A stretch of DNA of 64,000 nt from positions 558,001-622,000 of the forward strand of contig CAVWQV010000001.1 of the NCBI GenBank assembly GCA_963757115.1, given 5' to 3'. Shown one piece after another: positions 16,498 through 25,557 of the stretch (position 1 is its first letter; each line of letters opens with the position of its first letter). The notes beneath the pieces are model-generated. The model made no database searches and was not told the DNA's origin. It worked only from the letters and a program-made list of their open reading frames with translations. Made by a program: the position numbers and the translations under genes. Source of the DNA: CAVWQV01 sp963757115. GTDB taxonomy: Bacteria; Pseudomonadota; Alphaproteobacteria; Acetobacterales; Acetobacteraceae.

Positions 16498-17006
16498 TGC
16501 GTCACGGCCTGCTCCCGGCGGCCGTCGCGTGCCTGGTCGGCTTCGCGGTGGCGCAGCCGTCGGGAGCCGCCGACCCGCTGATCGTCGCTGGTCGATCGGG
16601 CAAGCCGGCGAGCATGGCGGCCGAGGACGTCGCGGCGCTCCCGGCGGTCGGCGTCACGGTGTCTTTTGAAACTGAGCATGGAAAGCGCCAGGCCTCGTTC
16701 GAGGGGCCGCTGCTCTGGACCTTGCTCGAGCACGCTCGTGCGCTGGATCTCGGCAAGCCCCGGGAGCAGGTGCGCCAGTTCGTGACGATAACGGGGCGTG
16801 ACGGCTATACGGCTGTGCTGGCCTTAGGCGAGATGTCACCCGCCTTCGAAGGCAAGCAGGTTATCCTTGCCGAGCGCATGGACGGGCAGCCGTTGGCGCC
16901 GGACCATTTCCGGGTCATCGTTCCCGGCGACGCGCGAGGCGGCCGATCCGTGCGTGACGTGGCGCGGATCGTCGTTGGGCCGGCCGCGCCCGACCAGGGG
17001 GAATAG
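16497..17006 (+). CDS. Secreted molybdopterin-dependent oxidoreductase-fold protein
   Basis: This 169-residue protein starts at GTG 16497, overlapping the previous stop by one base. A hydrophobic signal peptide runs to about residue 25 (SGAA). The mature part resembles the small stand-alone versions of the sulfite-oxidase-type molybdopterin-binding fold, with FEGPLLWTLLEHA, the ITGRDGYTAVLALGE segment and the closing FRVIVPGDARGGRSVRDVARI. It is far shorter than catalytic sulfite oxidases and lacks an obvious cofactor Cys, so enzymatic activity is uncertain. Confidence 0.7.
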   Translation: MRHGLLPAAVACLVGFAVAQPSGAADPLIVAGRSGKPASMAAEDVAALPAVGVTVSFETEHGKRQASFEGPLLWTLLEHARALDLGKPREQVRQFVTITGRDGYTAVLALGEMSPAFEGKQVILAERMDGQPLAPDHFRVIVPGDARGGRSVRDVARIVVGPAAPDQGE

Positions 17007-17309
17007 CGCCGCGCCCTCTGTCATGCACGCCCGGAACATGGCTCCGGGCGCTTGACTTGCCCTGCCGCCGCGCATAGGTAGTCGCCCCTGGCCTACCCCG
17101 GCAATTCGGGCGGGACGGCCGTTTCGCAGGCACCACGCGTTCGGCGCCGCTCCGGTTTTGCCGGTGCTCAGGCCGCTCGCCGGTTCGGACCCGCAAGGTG
17201 GGATGCCCCGCCGCCGCGGGCGATGCCTGTTAACGGCGACCGCGACGTATGAACGGGCGGGCAATGCAAAGAAGGCGCGCGAGCGGGTCGCGCGGGACTG
17301 GAAGGGCTG
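17007..17309 (+). other. Intergenic region upstream of the str operon
   Basis: This 303-base stretch separates the molybdenum-related pair from rpsL. Apart from the candidate promoter at 17052-17080 I see no gene, RNA or strong terminator in it. Confidence 0.5.
17052..17080 (+). promoter_or_regulatory. Candidate sigma-70-type promoter for rpsL-rpsG-tuf
   Basis: TTGACT (17052-17057) matches the -35 consensus at five of six bases. A 17-base spacer leads to TAGGTA (17075-17080), a poor -10. It lies about 230 bases before rpsL, in the only sizeable gap ahead of the ribosomal cluster. The -35 is convincing; the -10 is weak. Confidence 0.4.
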
Positions 17310-17681
17310 ATGCCGACCATTAACCAGCTGATTGCTAAGGGGCGCGAGCCGCGCAGCACGCGAAACACGGTGCCGGCGCTGCAGGGCTGTCCGCAGAAGC
17401 GCGGCGTCTGCACGCGCGTCTACACGACGACGCCGAAGAAGCCGAACTCGGCGCTGCGCAAGGTCGCCAAGGTTCGGCTGACCAACGGCTACGAGGTGGT
17501 GAGCTACATCCCCGGCGAGGGTCATAACCTCCAGGAGCACAGCGTCGTGCTGATCCGAGGCGGTCGCGTGAAGGACTTGCCCGGCGTGCGCTACCACATC
17601 CTGCGGGGCGTGCTCGACACGCAGGGGATCGCCAAACGCCGTCAGCGCCGTTCGCTATACGGCGCGAAGCGGCCGAAGTGA
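17310..17681 (+). CDS. rpsL: 30S ribosomal protein S12
   Basis: S12 lies at the decoding centre and controls translational accuracy. The 123-residue protein has the conserved TTPKKPNSALRKVAKVRLTN segment with the streptomycin-sensitive Lys, and VKDLPGVRYHILRGVLD. Length and sequence are normal. It is followed by rpsG after 13 bases. Confidence 0.98.
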   Translation: MPTINQLIAKGREPRSTRNTVPALQGCPQKRGVCTRVYTTTPKKPNSALRKVAKVRLTNGYEVVSYIPGEGHNLQEHSVVLIRGGRVKDLPGVRYHILRGVLDTQGIAKRRQRRSLYGAKRPK

Positions 17682-17694
17682 GGGAGCGGGGTCG

Positions 17695-18171
17695 ATGAGC
17701 AGGCGCCGCCGGGCGGTCAAGCGCGAAATCCTGCCGGACGCGAAGTTCGGCGACATCGTCATTACGCGGTTCATGAATGCGCTCATGTTCGACGGCAAGA
17801 AGTCTGCCGCCGAAGGTATCGTGTACGGCGCGCTCGAGGTGATGAAGCGACGGGGCGGCAATTCGGCCGATCCGGTGCGCTTGTTCCACGAAGCGCTGGA
17901 CAACGTGAAGCCGGCGATTGAGGTGCGTTCGCGTCGGGTCGGCGGTGCCACCTACCAGGTGCCGGTCGAGGTGCGGACCGAGCGGCGCCAGGCACTGGCC
18001 ATTCGCTGGCTGATCGATGCCGCCCGCAAGCGAGGCGAGCACACGATGGAAGAGCGCCTGTCGAACGAGCTGTCGGACGCCGTGAACAATCGCGGTTCGG
18101 CGGTGAAGAAGCGCGAAGACACGCATCGCATGGCGGAGGCCAACAAGGCCTTCAGCCACTATCGCTGGTAG
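17695..18171 (+). CDS. rpsG: 30S ribosomal protein S7
   Basis: S7 nucleates assembly of the 30S head and contacts E-site tRNA. The 158-residue protein opens SRRRRAVKREILPDAKFGD and contains VRSRRVGGATYQVPVEV, both family hallmarks, and ends FSHYRW. In most bacteria fusA follows; here tuf follows directly after 48 bases. Confidence 0.97.
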   Translation: MSRRRRAVKREILPDAKFGDIVITRFMNALMFDGKKSAAEGIVYGALEVMKRRGGNSADPVRLFHEALDNVKPAIEVRSRRVGGATYQVPVEVRTERRQALAIRWLIDAARKRGEHTMEERLSNELSDAVNNRGSAVKKREDTHRMAEANKAFSHYRW

Positions 18172-18219
18172 ATACGGATACCCACCCAACGAACCGAGGC
18201 GGTTCCACGGAGACACGAC

Positions 18220-19410
<1,191 letters not shown>

Positions 19411-19425
19411 CGGACAGGATGCCAT

Positions 19426-19464
19426 CCGGCGCCCGGTTGGCCCCAAAGGGCCAGCGGGCGCCGG
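19426..19464 (+). other. Long hairpin between tuf and rpsJ
   Basis: CCGGCGCCCG (19426-19435) pairs perfectly with CGGGCGCCGG (19455-19464). After a small internal loop, TGGCCC pairs with GGGCCA around a CAAA loop, giving 16 pairs in all. No U-tract follows, and rpsJ begins 31 bases later. It may be a transcription attenuator or the S10-operon leader; in gammaproteobacteria L4 controls S10 through its leader, but a homologous mechanism here is only inferred. Confidence 0.5.
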
Positions 19465-19494
19465 TGTCATTCAGGGGAACTCGGATACGGAATT

Positions 19495-19803
19495 ATGGAT
19501 AACCAGAACATACGCATTCGCCTGAAGGCGTACGATCACCGGGTGTTGGACAACAGCACGAAGGAGATCGTGAACACGGCGAAGCGCACCGGCGCTCAAA
19601 TCCGTGGTCCGATCCCGTTGCCGACGCACATCGAGCGTTTCACCGTCAACCGCTCGCCGCATGTCGACAAGAAGAGCCGCGAGCAGTTCGAGATCCGCAC
19701 GCATCGCCGGCTGCTCGACATCGTGGAGCCGACGCCGCAGACGGTGGACGCGCTGATGAAGCTCGACCTGGCCGCCGGTGTCGACGTCGAAATCAAGATC
19801 TAG
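19495..19803 (+). CDS. rpsJ: 30S ribosomal protein S10
   Basis: S10 belongs to the 30S head and, as NusE, joins transcription antitermination complexes. The 102-residue protein has IRIRLKAYDHRVLDNSTKEI and the loop region ending RSPHVDKKSREQFEIRTHRR. It begins the S10 cluster; rplC follows after 14 bases. Confidence 0.98.
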   Translation: MDNQNIRIRLKAYDHRVLDNSTKEIVNTAKRTGAQIRGPIPLPTHIERFTVNRSPHVDKKSREQFEIRTHRRLLDIVEPTPQTVDALMKLDLAAGVDVEIKI

Positions 19804-19817
19804 CTTCGGACGACACC

Positions 19818-20651
19818 ATGCGCACCGGATTGTTGGCGAAGAAACTCGGCATGACTCGGATATTCCGGGCGGATGGCACGCACGTGCCCGTCACGGTGCT
19901 GCACCTCGACCAGGTGCAGGTGGTGACGGCGCGCACGGAGGCGACCGACGGCTACAACGCGGTGCAGCTGGGCTGGGGGCGGGCCAAGGTGAAGCACGTC
20001 ACTAAGCCCAATCGCGGGCATTTCGCGAAGACGAAAGTGGAGCCGAAAACGAAGCTGGCCGAGTTCCGCGTCGATGCCGATGCGGTGCTGGAGGCCGGGG
20101 CGACCTTGAGTGCGGCGCATTTCGTGCCGGGGCAGAAAGTGGACGTGTGCGGCACGACCAAGGGCAAAGGATTTGCCGGCGGCATGAAGCGATGGAACTT
20201 CGGCGGGCTCGAGGCGAGCCACGGCGTGTCCATCAGTCATCGTAGCCTGGGCTCGACGGGCAACCGGCAAGATCCGGGCAAGACGTTCAAGAACAAAAAA
20301 ATGGCCGGGCATCTCGGGGTCGAGCGCGTGACCACGCTCAACCTGGAGGTGGCTAGCGTGGATGCCGACAAGGGCTTGCTGCTGATCAAGGGCGCGGTTC
20401 CCGGGTCCAAGGGCGGCTTCGTGCTGGTGCGCGACGCCATCAAGCGCGCGCGCCACGCCGAGGCCCCGTATCCGGCGGGGCTGCTGGAGCCTGCGGCACC
20501 TGCCGCAGCCGTGACGGCCGACGAGGCGCCGACGCCCGCGTCCGAGACGCCGGAAGACGTGCCCGCTCCCGAGACGCCGGACAACGCGCCCGCGTCCGAG
20601 ACGCCGGACGAGGCGCCTCCTGCGACGGCGTCCGGCGAGGGGGAAGTTTGA
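19818..20651 (+). CDS. rplC: 50S ribosomal protein L3 with a repeat-rich C-terminal tail
   Basis: L3 helps start 50S assembly and reaches the peptidyl-transferase centre. Residues 1 to about 215 are a normal L3, including GKGFAGGMKRWNF and the loop SHGVSISHRSLGSTGNRQDPG, where the Gln methylated in other bacteria is found. The remaining 60 or so residues are an Ala/Pro/Glu/Thr-rich acidic tail that contains three 27-base tandem units. Total length is 277 residues against about 205-230 in most bacteria. The rplC stop overlaps the rplD ATG by one base. Confidence 0.96.
   Translation: MRTGLLAKKLGMTRIFRADGTHVPVTVLHLDQVQVVTARTEATDGYNAVQLGWGRAKVKHVTKPNRGHFAKTKVEPKTKLAEFRVDADAVLEAGATLSAAHFVPGQKVDVCGTTKGKGFAGGMKRWNFGGLEASHGVSISHRSLGSTGNRQDPGKTFKNKKMAGHLGVERVTTLNLEVASVDADKGLLLIKGAVPGSKGGFVLVRDAIKRARHAEAPYPAGLLEPAAPAAAVTADEAPTPASETPEDVPAPETPDNAPASETPDEAPPATASGEGEV
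20535..20615 (+). repeat. Three 27-bp tandem units in the 3' end of rplC
   Basis: In-frame units at 20535-20561, 20562-20588 and 20589-20615 encode PASETPEDV, PAPETPDNA and PASETPDEA. They differ at only a few bases, so they look like recent slippage or recombination duplications. They lie in a tail that is not part of the conserved L3 fold. Confidence 0.85.
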
Positions 20652-21265
20652 TGGAAGTCGCGGTTACCACGCTCGACAACACGGAGGCCGGCACCGCCGA
20701 GTTGCCGGACGCGATTTTCGCCGCGACCCCGCGTACCGACATCATGGCGCGCGTGGTCCACTGGCAGCTCGCGAAGCGGCGATCCGGCACCCACAAGGTG
20801 AAGGGGATGTCGGAAGTGTCCGGCACGACCAAGAAGCCGTACAAGCAGAAGGGGACCGGCAACGCGCGCCAGGGCAGCTTGCGGGCACCGCAGTTTCGCA
20901 CCGGCGGCGTGGTGCACGGCCCGGTGGTGCGCGATCACGGCTATGATCTTCCGAAGAAGGTGCGCCGGCTCGGCCTGATCTCGGCCCTGTCGCAGAAGCA
21001 CGCGGACGGCAAGCTCGTCGTGCTTGATGCCGCGAGCGGCAGCGCCAAGACGAAGGAGCTCGCGGCCAAGCTTCGGGCGCTCGGGTGGTCTTCGGCGCTG
21101 ATCGTCGACCGCACGGTCGATGAGGGATTCCTGCGCGCGAGCCGCAACATTCCGCGTATCGATGTTCTGCCGACGGTCGGCGCCAACGTCTACGATATCC
21201 TCAAGCACGACATGCTGGTGGTGACCACCGCGGGCGTCGAGGGATTGCGGGAGCGACTGGCATGA
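20651..21265 (+). CDS. rplD: 50S ribosomal protein L4
   Basis: L4 lines the peptide exit tunnel; in some bacteria it also regulates the S10 operon. ATG 20651 overlaps the rplC stop (TGATG) and gives 204 residues; the TTG three bases earlier is less likely. The long RNA-binding loop KPYKQKGTGNARQGSLRAPQ is intact. Confidence 0.96.
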   Translation: MEVAVTTLDNTEAGTAELPDAIFAATPRTDIMARVVHWQLAKRRSGTHKVKGMSEVSGTTKKPYKQKGTGNARQGSLRAPQFRTGGVVHGPVVRDHGYDLPKKVRRLGLISALSQKHADGKLVVLDAASGSAKTKELAAKLRALGWSSALIVDRTVDEGFLRASRNIPRIDVLPTVGANVYDILKHDMLVVTTAGVEGLRERLA

Positions 21266-21594
21266 GCGGGCGGAAGCAGTCGAAGCACGCGCCAAAACTC
21301 TCGCGTGAGGCGATGTATCAGGTCATCCGCGCGCCGCTGATCACCGAGAAGGCGACGGCGCTCACCGAGAAGGGCCAGGTGGCGTTCAAGGTGGCCGTGG
21401 ACGCGACCAAGCCGGAGATCAAGGCGGCCGTCGAAGGGCTGTTCGGGGTCACGGTGCTGGCCGTGAACACACTCATCCAGAAGGGCAAGACCAAGCGGTT
21501 CCGCGGCCGACCCGGCGTGCGGTCCGACGTGAAGAAGGCGTTCGTGACCCTGGCCGAGGGACAGACGATCGACCTCACCACCGGGCTTGCGTGA
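21262..21594 (+). CDS. rplW: 50S ribosomal protein L23
   Basis: L23 sits at the tunnel exit and is the docking site for SRP and trigger factor. The 110-residue protein contains VIRAPLITEKATALTEKGQV and the conserved KGKTKRFRGRPG loop. It overlaps rplD by four bases (ATGA), which indicates translational coupling. The first 15 or so residues are a basic extension. Confidence 0.96.
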   Translation: MSGRKQSKHAPKLSREAMYQVIRAPLITEKATALTEKGQVAFKVAVDATKPEIKAAVEGLFGVTVLAVNTLIQKGKTKRFRGRPGVRSDVKKAFVTLAEGQTIDLTTGLA

Positions 21595-21610
21595 GGCGGG
21601 ACCGACCTAG

Positions 21611-22441
21611 ATGGCACTGAAGCAATACAACCCCGTAACGGCGAGCCTGCGCGGCACGGTCCTGATCGACCGTCGCGAGCTGTGGAAGGGCAAGCCGGTC
21701 AAGACGCTGACCAAGGGCAAGCCGCAGACCGGCGGACGCAACACGCATGGCCGGATCACCTCGCGTTTCCGTGGCGGCGGACACAAGCAGTCCTACCGAA
21801 TCGTCGACTTCAAGCGTCGGAAGTTCGACGTGCCCGCGACGGTCGAGCGGCTGGAATACGATCCGAACCGCACGTCGTTCATCGCGCTGATCAAGTATCA
21901 GGACGGCGAGCTTGCCTACATCATCGCGCCGCAGCGGTTGCGCGCGGGTGACGCGGTCGTCGCGGGCCAGCGGGTCGACATCAAGCCGGGCAACGCGATG
22001 CCGATGGCCACCATTCCGGTGGGCACCATCATCCACAACGTCGAGATGAAGCCGGGGGCGGGCGGCAAGATCGCGCGTGCTGCCGGCAACTACGCCCAGC
22101 TCGTCGGCAAGGATGCCGGCTACGCGCAGATCAAGCTGATGTCCGGCGAGCTGCGCATGGTGCGCGCGGAGTGCATGGCGACCGTCGGCGCGGTGTCGAA
22201 CCCAGACAACATGAACCAAAGCCTGGGCAAGGCGGGCCGTAAGCGCTGGATGGGTCGCCGGCCACATAACCGCGGTGTCGCGATGAACCCCGTGGACCAT
22301 CCGCTCGGCGGCGGCGAGGGGCGCAGCTCCGGTGGGCGCCACCCGGTGACGCCGTGGGGCAAGCCGACCAAGGGCTACAAGACGCGCGGCAACAAGCGCA
22401 CCGACCGGCTCATCATTCGCAGCCGCAGCAAGGGCAAGTAA
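21611..22441 (+). CDS. rplB: 50S ribosomal protein L2
   Basis: L2 is a primary 23S rRNA binder needed for peptidyl-transferase activity. The 276-residue protein shows GRNTHGRITSRFRGGGHKQ and the C-terminal segment GVAMNPVDHPLGGGEGR, which includes the conserved His. Length is typical. Confidence 0.98.
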   Translation: MALKQYNPVTASLRGTVLIDRRELWKGKPVKTLTKGKPQTGGRNTHGRITSRFRGGGHKQSYRIVDFKRRKFDVPATVERLEYDPNRTSFIALIKYQDGELAYIIAPQRLRAGDAVVAGQRVDIKPGNAMPMATIPVGTIIHNVEMKPGAGGKIARAAGNYAQLVGKDAGYAQIKLMSGELRMVRAECMATVGAVSNPDNMNQSLGKAGRKRWMGRRPHNRGVAMNPVDHPLGGGEGRSSGGRHPVTPWGKPTKGYKTRGNKRTDRLIIRSRSKGK

Positions 22442-22444
22442 GCG

Positions 22445-22723
22445 ATGGCTCGTTCCGTTTGGAAGGGCCCGTTCATCGACGGGTACCTGCTCAACAAGGC
22501 CGAAGCGGCACGCGCGTCGGGCCGCAACGAGATCATCAGGATCTGGTCGCGCCGTTCGACGATCCTGCCGCAGTTCGTGGGCCTCACGTTCGGCGTGTAC
22601 AACGGACACAAGTTCCTGCCCGTGCAGGTGAACGAAAACATGGTGGGCCACAAGTTCGGCGAGTTCTCGCCGACGCGCACCTTCACCAGTCATGCGGCCG
22701 ACAAGAAGGCGAGGCGCGGCTGA
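22445..22723 (+). CDS. rpsS: 30S ribosomal protein S19
   Basis: S19 forms a complex with S13 in the 30S head. The 92-residue protein begins ARSVWKGPFIDGYL and contains IWSRRSTILPQFVGLTFGVYNG, both canonical. It lies three bases after rplB and one base before rplV. Confidence 0.98.
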   Translation: MARSVWKGPFIDGYLLNKAEAARASGRNEIIRIWSRRSTILPQFVGLTFGVYNGHKFLPVQVNENMVGHKFGEFSPTRTFTSHAADKKARRG

Positions 22724-22724
22724 C

Positions 22725-23120
22725 ATGAGCAAACCGAAGCGGCCCCGCACGCTCGCGGACACCGAAGCCCAGGCGATCGTGTCCAATCTGCGCGTCAGTC
22801 CGCGCAAGCTGAACCTGGTCGCGGCGCTTATCCGCAATTTGCCGGCCTCGCAGGCCGTGGCGACCCTGACATTCAGCAAGCGGCGCATTGCCCATCAGGT
22901 GCGCAAGGCGCTGGAGAGCGCCATCGCCAATGCCGAGAACAACCACCAGCTCGACGTAGACCGCCTGGTCGTGTCGCGCGCCGAGGTCGGACGATCGATC
23001 GTGATGCGGCGCTTTCACGCGCGCGGGCGGGGACGCGCCGCGCGGGTCGAGAAGTGGTTCAGCCACCTGAAGATCGTCGTGGCCGAGCAGCAGCAGGACG
23101 ACAAGCGGGAGGCGGCGTAA
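22725..23120 (+). CDS. rplV: 50S ribosomal protein L22
   Basis: L22 contributes to the exit-tunnel constriction. ATG 22725 follows the rpsS stop by one base and gives 131 residues; an upstream in-frame start inside rpsS is rejected. SNLRVSPRKLNLVAALIRN and the tunnel-loop region RRFHARGRGRAARVEKWFSH are conserved. Confidence 0.97.
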   Translation: MSKPKRPRTLADTEAQAIVSNLRVSPRKLNLVAALIRNLPASQAVATLTFSKRRIAHQVRKALESAIANAENNHQLDVDRLVVSRAEVGRSIVMRRFHARGRGRAARVEKWFSHLKIVVAEQQQDDKREAA

Positions 23121-23798
23121 ATGGGTCACAAAGTCAATCCGGTCGGGCTCCGGCTCGGCGTCAACCGCACCTGGGACAGCCGCTGGTTCGCCGGCGCCGA
23201 CTATTCCAAGCTGCTGCATGAGGATCTGCAGCTGCGCGGGCATTTGCGCCGCAAGCTGCACGGGGCGGGGGTGTCCCGCGTAGTAATCGAGCGCCCCGCG
23301 AAGAAGCCGCGGGTGACGATCTACGCGGCGCGCCCCGGCGTGGTAATCGGCAAGAAGGGGCAGGACATCGAGGTGCTGCGCCGCGAACTCGCTAAGATGG
23401 CGAAGGCCGACGTCGCGCTCAACATCGTGGAAATCCGCAAGCCGGAGATCGACGCACAGCTGGTAGCGGAAAACATCGCCCAGCAACTCGAGCGCCGGGT
23501 CGCGTTCCGCCGCGCGATGAAGCGCGCGGTGCAATCGGCGATGCGGCTCGGCGCGCAGGGCATCAGGATCAATTGCGGCGGGCGGCTCGGAGGTGCGGAG
23601 ATCGCCCGGGTCGAGTGGTACCGCGAGGGCCGGGTGCCGCTGCATACCTTGCGCGCCGATGTCGATTTCGGCCTTGCCACGGCAAAGACGACCTACGGCA
23701 CGTGTGGCGTGAAGGTGTGGATCTTCAAGGGCGAGATCCTCCAGCACGACCCGATGGCGCAGGACCGCCGCGCCGCCGAGCAGGCGCCGCAGCGATAG
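23121..23798 (+). CDS. rpsC: 30S ribosomal protein S3
   Basis: S3 lies at the mRNA entry channel and contributes to helicase activity. The 225-residue protein starts directly after the rplV stop. The KH domain with RPGVVIGKKGQDIEVLRREL and the C-terminal region GTCGVKVWIFKGE are clear. Confidence 0.98.
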   Translation: MGHKVNPVGLRLGVNRTWDSRWFAGADYSKLLHEDLQLRGHLRRKLHGAGVSRVVIERPAKKPRVTIYAARPGVVIGKKGQDIEVLRRELAKMAKADVALNIVEIRKPEIDAQLVAENIAQQLERRVAFRRAMKRAVQSAMRLGAQGIRINCGGRLGGAEIARVEWYREGRVPLHTLRADVDFGLATAKTTYGTCGVKVWIFKGEILQHDPMAQDRRAAEQAPQR

Positions 23799-23810
23799 GA
23801 ACGACGGGAC

Positions 23811-24227
23811 ATGCTGCAACCGAAGCGGACCGTTTACCGCAAGGCGCACAAGGGGCGCATCCACGGCAACGCCAAGGGTGGCACCGCGCTCAATTTCGGC
23901 GCGTTCGGCCTCAAGGCGCTGGAGCCGGAGCGCGTCACCGCGCGCCAGATCGAAAGTGCGCGCCGCGCGATCACGCGCGCAATGCGGCGCGCCGGGCGCG
24001 TGTGGATCCGCATCTTTCCGGACGTGCCGGTATCGAAGAAGCCGGCCGAGGTGCGCATGGGATCGGGCAAAGGCAGCCCCGAGTTCTGGGTGTGCCGGGT
24101 GAAGCCGGGCCGCATCATGTTCGAGATCGACGGAGTGTCGCCTGATCTCGCGCGCGAAGCGCTGACGCTTGGCGCCGCCAAGCTGCCGATCCGAACCAAG
24201 TTCGTCACGCGGATCGGGGAGGGCTGA
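23811..24227 (+). CDS. rplP: 50S ribosomal protein L16
   Basis: L16 contacts A- and P-site tRNA. The 138-residue protein begins MLQPKRTVYRKAHKGRIHGNA and contains RIFPDVPVSKKPAEVRMGSGKG, where the Arg that is hydroxylated in some bacteria lies. Length is typical. Confidence 0.98.
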   Translation: MLQPKRTVYRKAHKGRIHGNAKGGTALNFGAFGLKALEPERVTARQIESARRAITRAMRRAGRVWIRIFPDVPVSKKPAEVRMGSGKGSPEFWVCRVKPGRIMFEIDGVSPDLAREALTLGAAKLPIRTKFVTRIGEG

Positions 24228-24228
24228 G

Positions 24229-24459
24229 ATGGCGCGGTCGGTTGTCAACAAGGTGGGTGACGTGCGGGCAAAGACTCCCGACGAGCTCTCCGGCCTGCTG
24301 CTTGATCTGCGCAAGGAGCAGTTCAACCTTCGCTTCCAGCGCGCCACCGGGCAGATGGAGGGCACGGCGCGGATGCGCGAGGTGCGGCGCGAGATCGCCC
24401 GCATCAAGACGATCAACGGCGAGAAGCAGCGCGCCGCCTCCGGTTCCACCAAGTCGTAA
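24229..24459 (+). CDS. rpmC: 50S ribosomal protein L29
   Basis: L29 binds near the tunnel exit next to L23. ATG 24229 overlaps the context of the rplP stop (TGAGATG) and gives 76 residues. The helical hairpin core TPDELSGLLLDLRKEQFNLRF and REVRREIARIKTI are conserved. A longer frame beginning inside rplP is rejected. Confidence 0.95.
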   Translation: MARSVVNKVGDVRAKTPDELSGLLLDLRKEQFNLRFQRATGQMEGTARMREVRREIARIKTINGEKQRAASGSTKS

Positions 24460-24469
24460 GGAGGGGAGA

Positions 24470-24868
24470 ATGCCAAGACGCATCCTCACCGGGCGGGTGA
24501 CCAGCGACAAGATGGACAAGACCGTTACGGTCCTGGTCGCGCGCCGGGTCATGCATCCGCTCTACAAGAAGTTCATCCGTCGCTCGAAGAAATACGCGGC
24601 GCACGACGATGCCAACCTTTGCAAGGAGGGCGACACGGTCCGTATCGAGGAATGCGCGCCGATCAGCAAGCGCAAGTCCTGGCTGGTGATCGAGCGCAAC
24701 GGCACAAAGCTGTTCGATGACGAGCTTGATCCCGCTGAGGCTGCGGCGTCTCCGGCGCTCCCAAATTCGGCGCTCCCAGATTCGGCGCATCCCGGTTCGG
24801 CGATCTCGGGCGAGACGGCCGCCGGCGAGGCCGTCGAGCCGGCGTCGGCTGAGGAGAGCGTGGCATGA
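24470..24868 (+). CDS. rpsQ: 30S ribosomal protein S17 with an unusual repeat-bearing C-terminal tail
   Basis: S17 is an early 16S rRNA binder. Residues 1 to about 80 are a normal S17 (LTGRVTSDKMDKTVTVLVAR, HDDANLCKEGDTVRIEECAP). A further 50 or so Ala/Ser/Pro/Glu-rich residues follow, including three 15-base tandem units, giving 132 residues against the usual 80-90. ATG 24470 has AGGAGG just upstream. The stop overlaps the rplN start by four bases, so the tail lies inside an intact operon junction and is unlikely to be a frameshift artefact. Confidence 0.95.
   Translation: MPRRILTGRVTSDKMDKTVTVLVARRVMHPLYKKFIRRSKKYAAHDDANLCKEGDTVRIEECAPISKRKSWLVIERNGTKLFDDELDPAEAAASPALPNSALPDSAHPGSAISGETAAGEAVEPASAEESVA
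24755..24799 (+). repeat. Three 15-bp tandem units in the 3' end of rpsQ
   Basis: In-frame units at 24755, 24770 and 24785 encode ALPNS, ALPDS and AHPGS. The first two differ at a single base. The repeat lies entirely in the non-conserved S17 tail. Confidence 0.85.
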
Positions 24869-25233
24869 TTTCGGTCGAAAGCAACCTGGAAGTCGCGGAC
24901 AATTCCGGGGCGCGCCGGGTGCAGTGCATCAAGGTGCTCGGCGGCTCCAAACGCAAGACCGCCTCGGTTGGCGACGTGATCGTGGTCTCGGTGAAGGAGG
25001 CGATCCCGCGCGGCAAGGTGAAGAAGGGCGACGTGCATCAGGCGGTGATCGTGCGCACATCGTTTCCGGTGCGCCGGCAGGACGGCAGTGCGATCCGGTT
25101 CGACCGCAACGCTGCGGTGCTGATCAACAAGCAGCAGGAGCCGATCGGCACCCGCATCTTCGGGCCGGTGGTACGCGAGCTCCGCGGGCGCCGTTTCATG
25201 AAAATCATTTCCTTGGCGCCGGAGGTCATCTGA
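24865..25233 (+). CDS. rplN: 50S ribosomal protein L14
   Basis: L14 lies at the subunit interface. The 122-residue protein begins MISVESNLEVADNSGARRVQC and contains DGSAIRFDRNAAVLIN, both canonical. It overlaps rpsQ by four bases and rplX by one base. Confidence 0.98.
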   Translation: MISVESNLEVADNSGARRVQCIKVLGGSKRKTASVGDVIVVSVKEAIPRGKVKKGDVHQAVIVRTSFPVRRQDGSAIRFDRNAAVLINKQQEPIGTRIFGPVVRELRGRRFMKIISLAPEVI

Positions 25234-25553
25234 TGGCGGCGCGATTGCGCAAAGGCGACCGCGTGGAGGTGATCTCGGGCGCCGACAAAGGTAAGCGCGG
25301 GGAGATCATGCGGATGCTGCCCAAGGAGAACCGGGCGGTGGTGCAGGGCGTGAACGTCGCCACCAAGCATCAGAAGCCGCAGGGGATGGGCCAGCCCGGC
25401 GGCATTGTGCGGCAGGAGGCGCCGATCCACCTTTCCAACCTGATGCTGGTGGATGGCGTGTCGGACAAGCGGACCCGGGTCGGGTTCCGCGTGCTGGATG
25501 ACGGCCGGAAGGTGCGGGTCGCCCGCGCCACCGGACAGGTGGTCGAGGGTTGA
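25233..25553 (+). CDS. rplX: 50S ribosomal protein L24
   Basis: L24 initiates 50S assembly. ATG 25233 overlaps the last base of the rplN stop (TGATG) and gives 106 residues. The KOW motif KGDRVEVISGADKGKRGEIM and VQGVNVATKHQKP are present. Confidence 0.97.
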   Translation: MAARLRKGDRVEVISGADKGKRGEIMRMLPKENRAVVQGVNVATKHQKPQGMGQPGGIVRQEAPIHLSNLMLVDGVSDKRTRVGFRVLDDGRKVRVARATGQVVEG

Positions 25554-25557
25554 GGCG

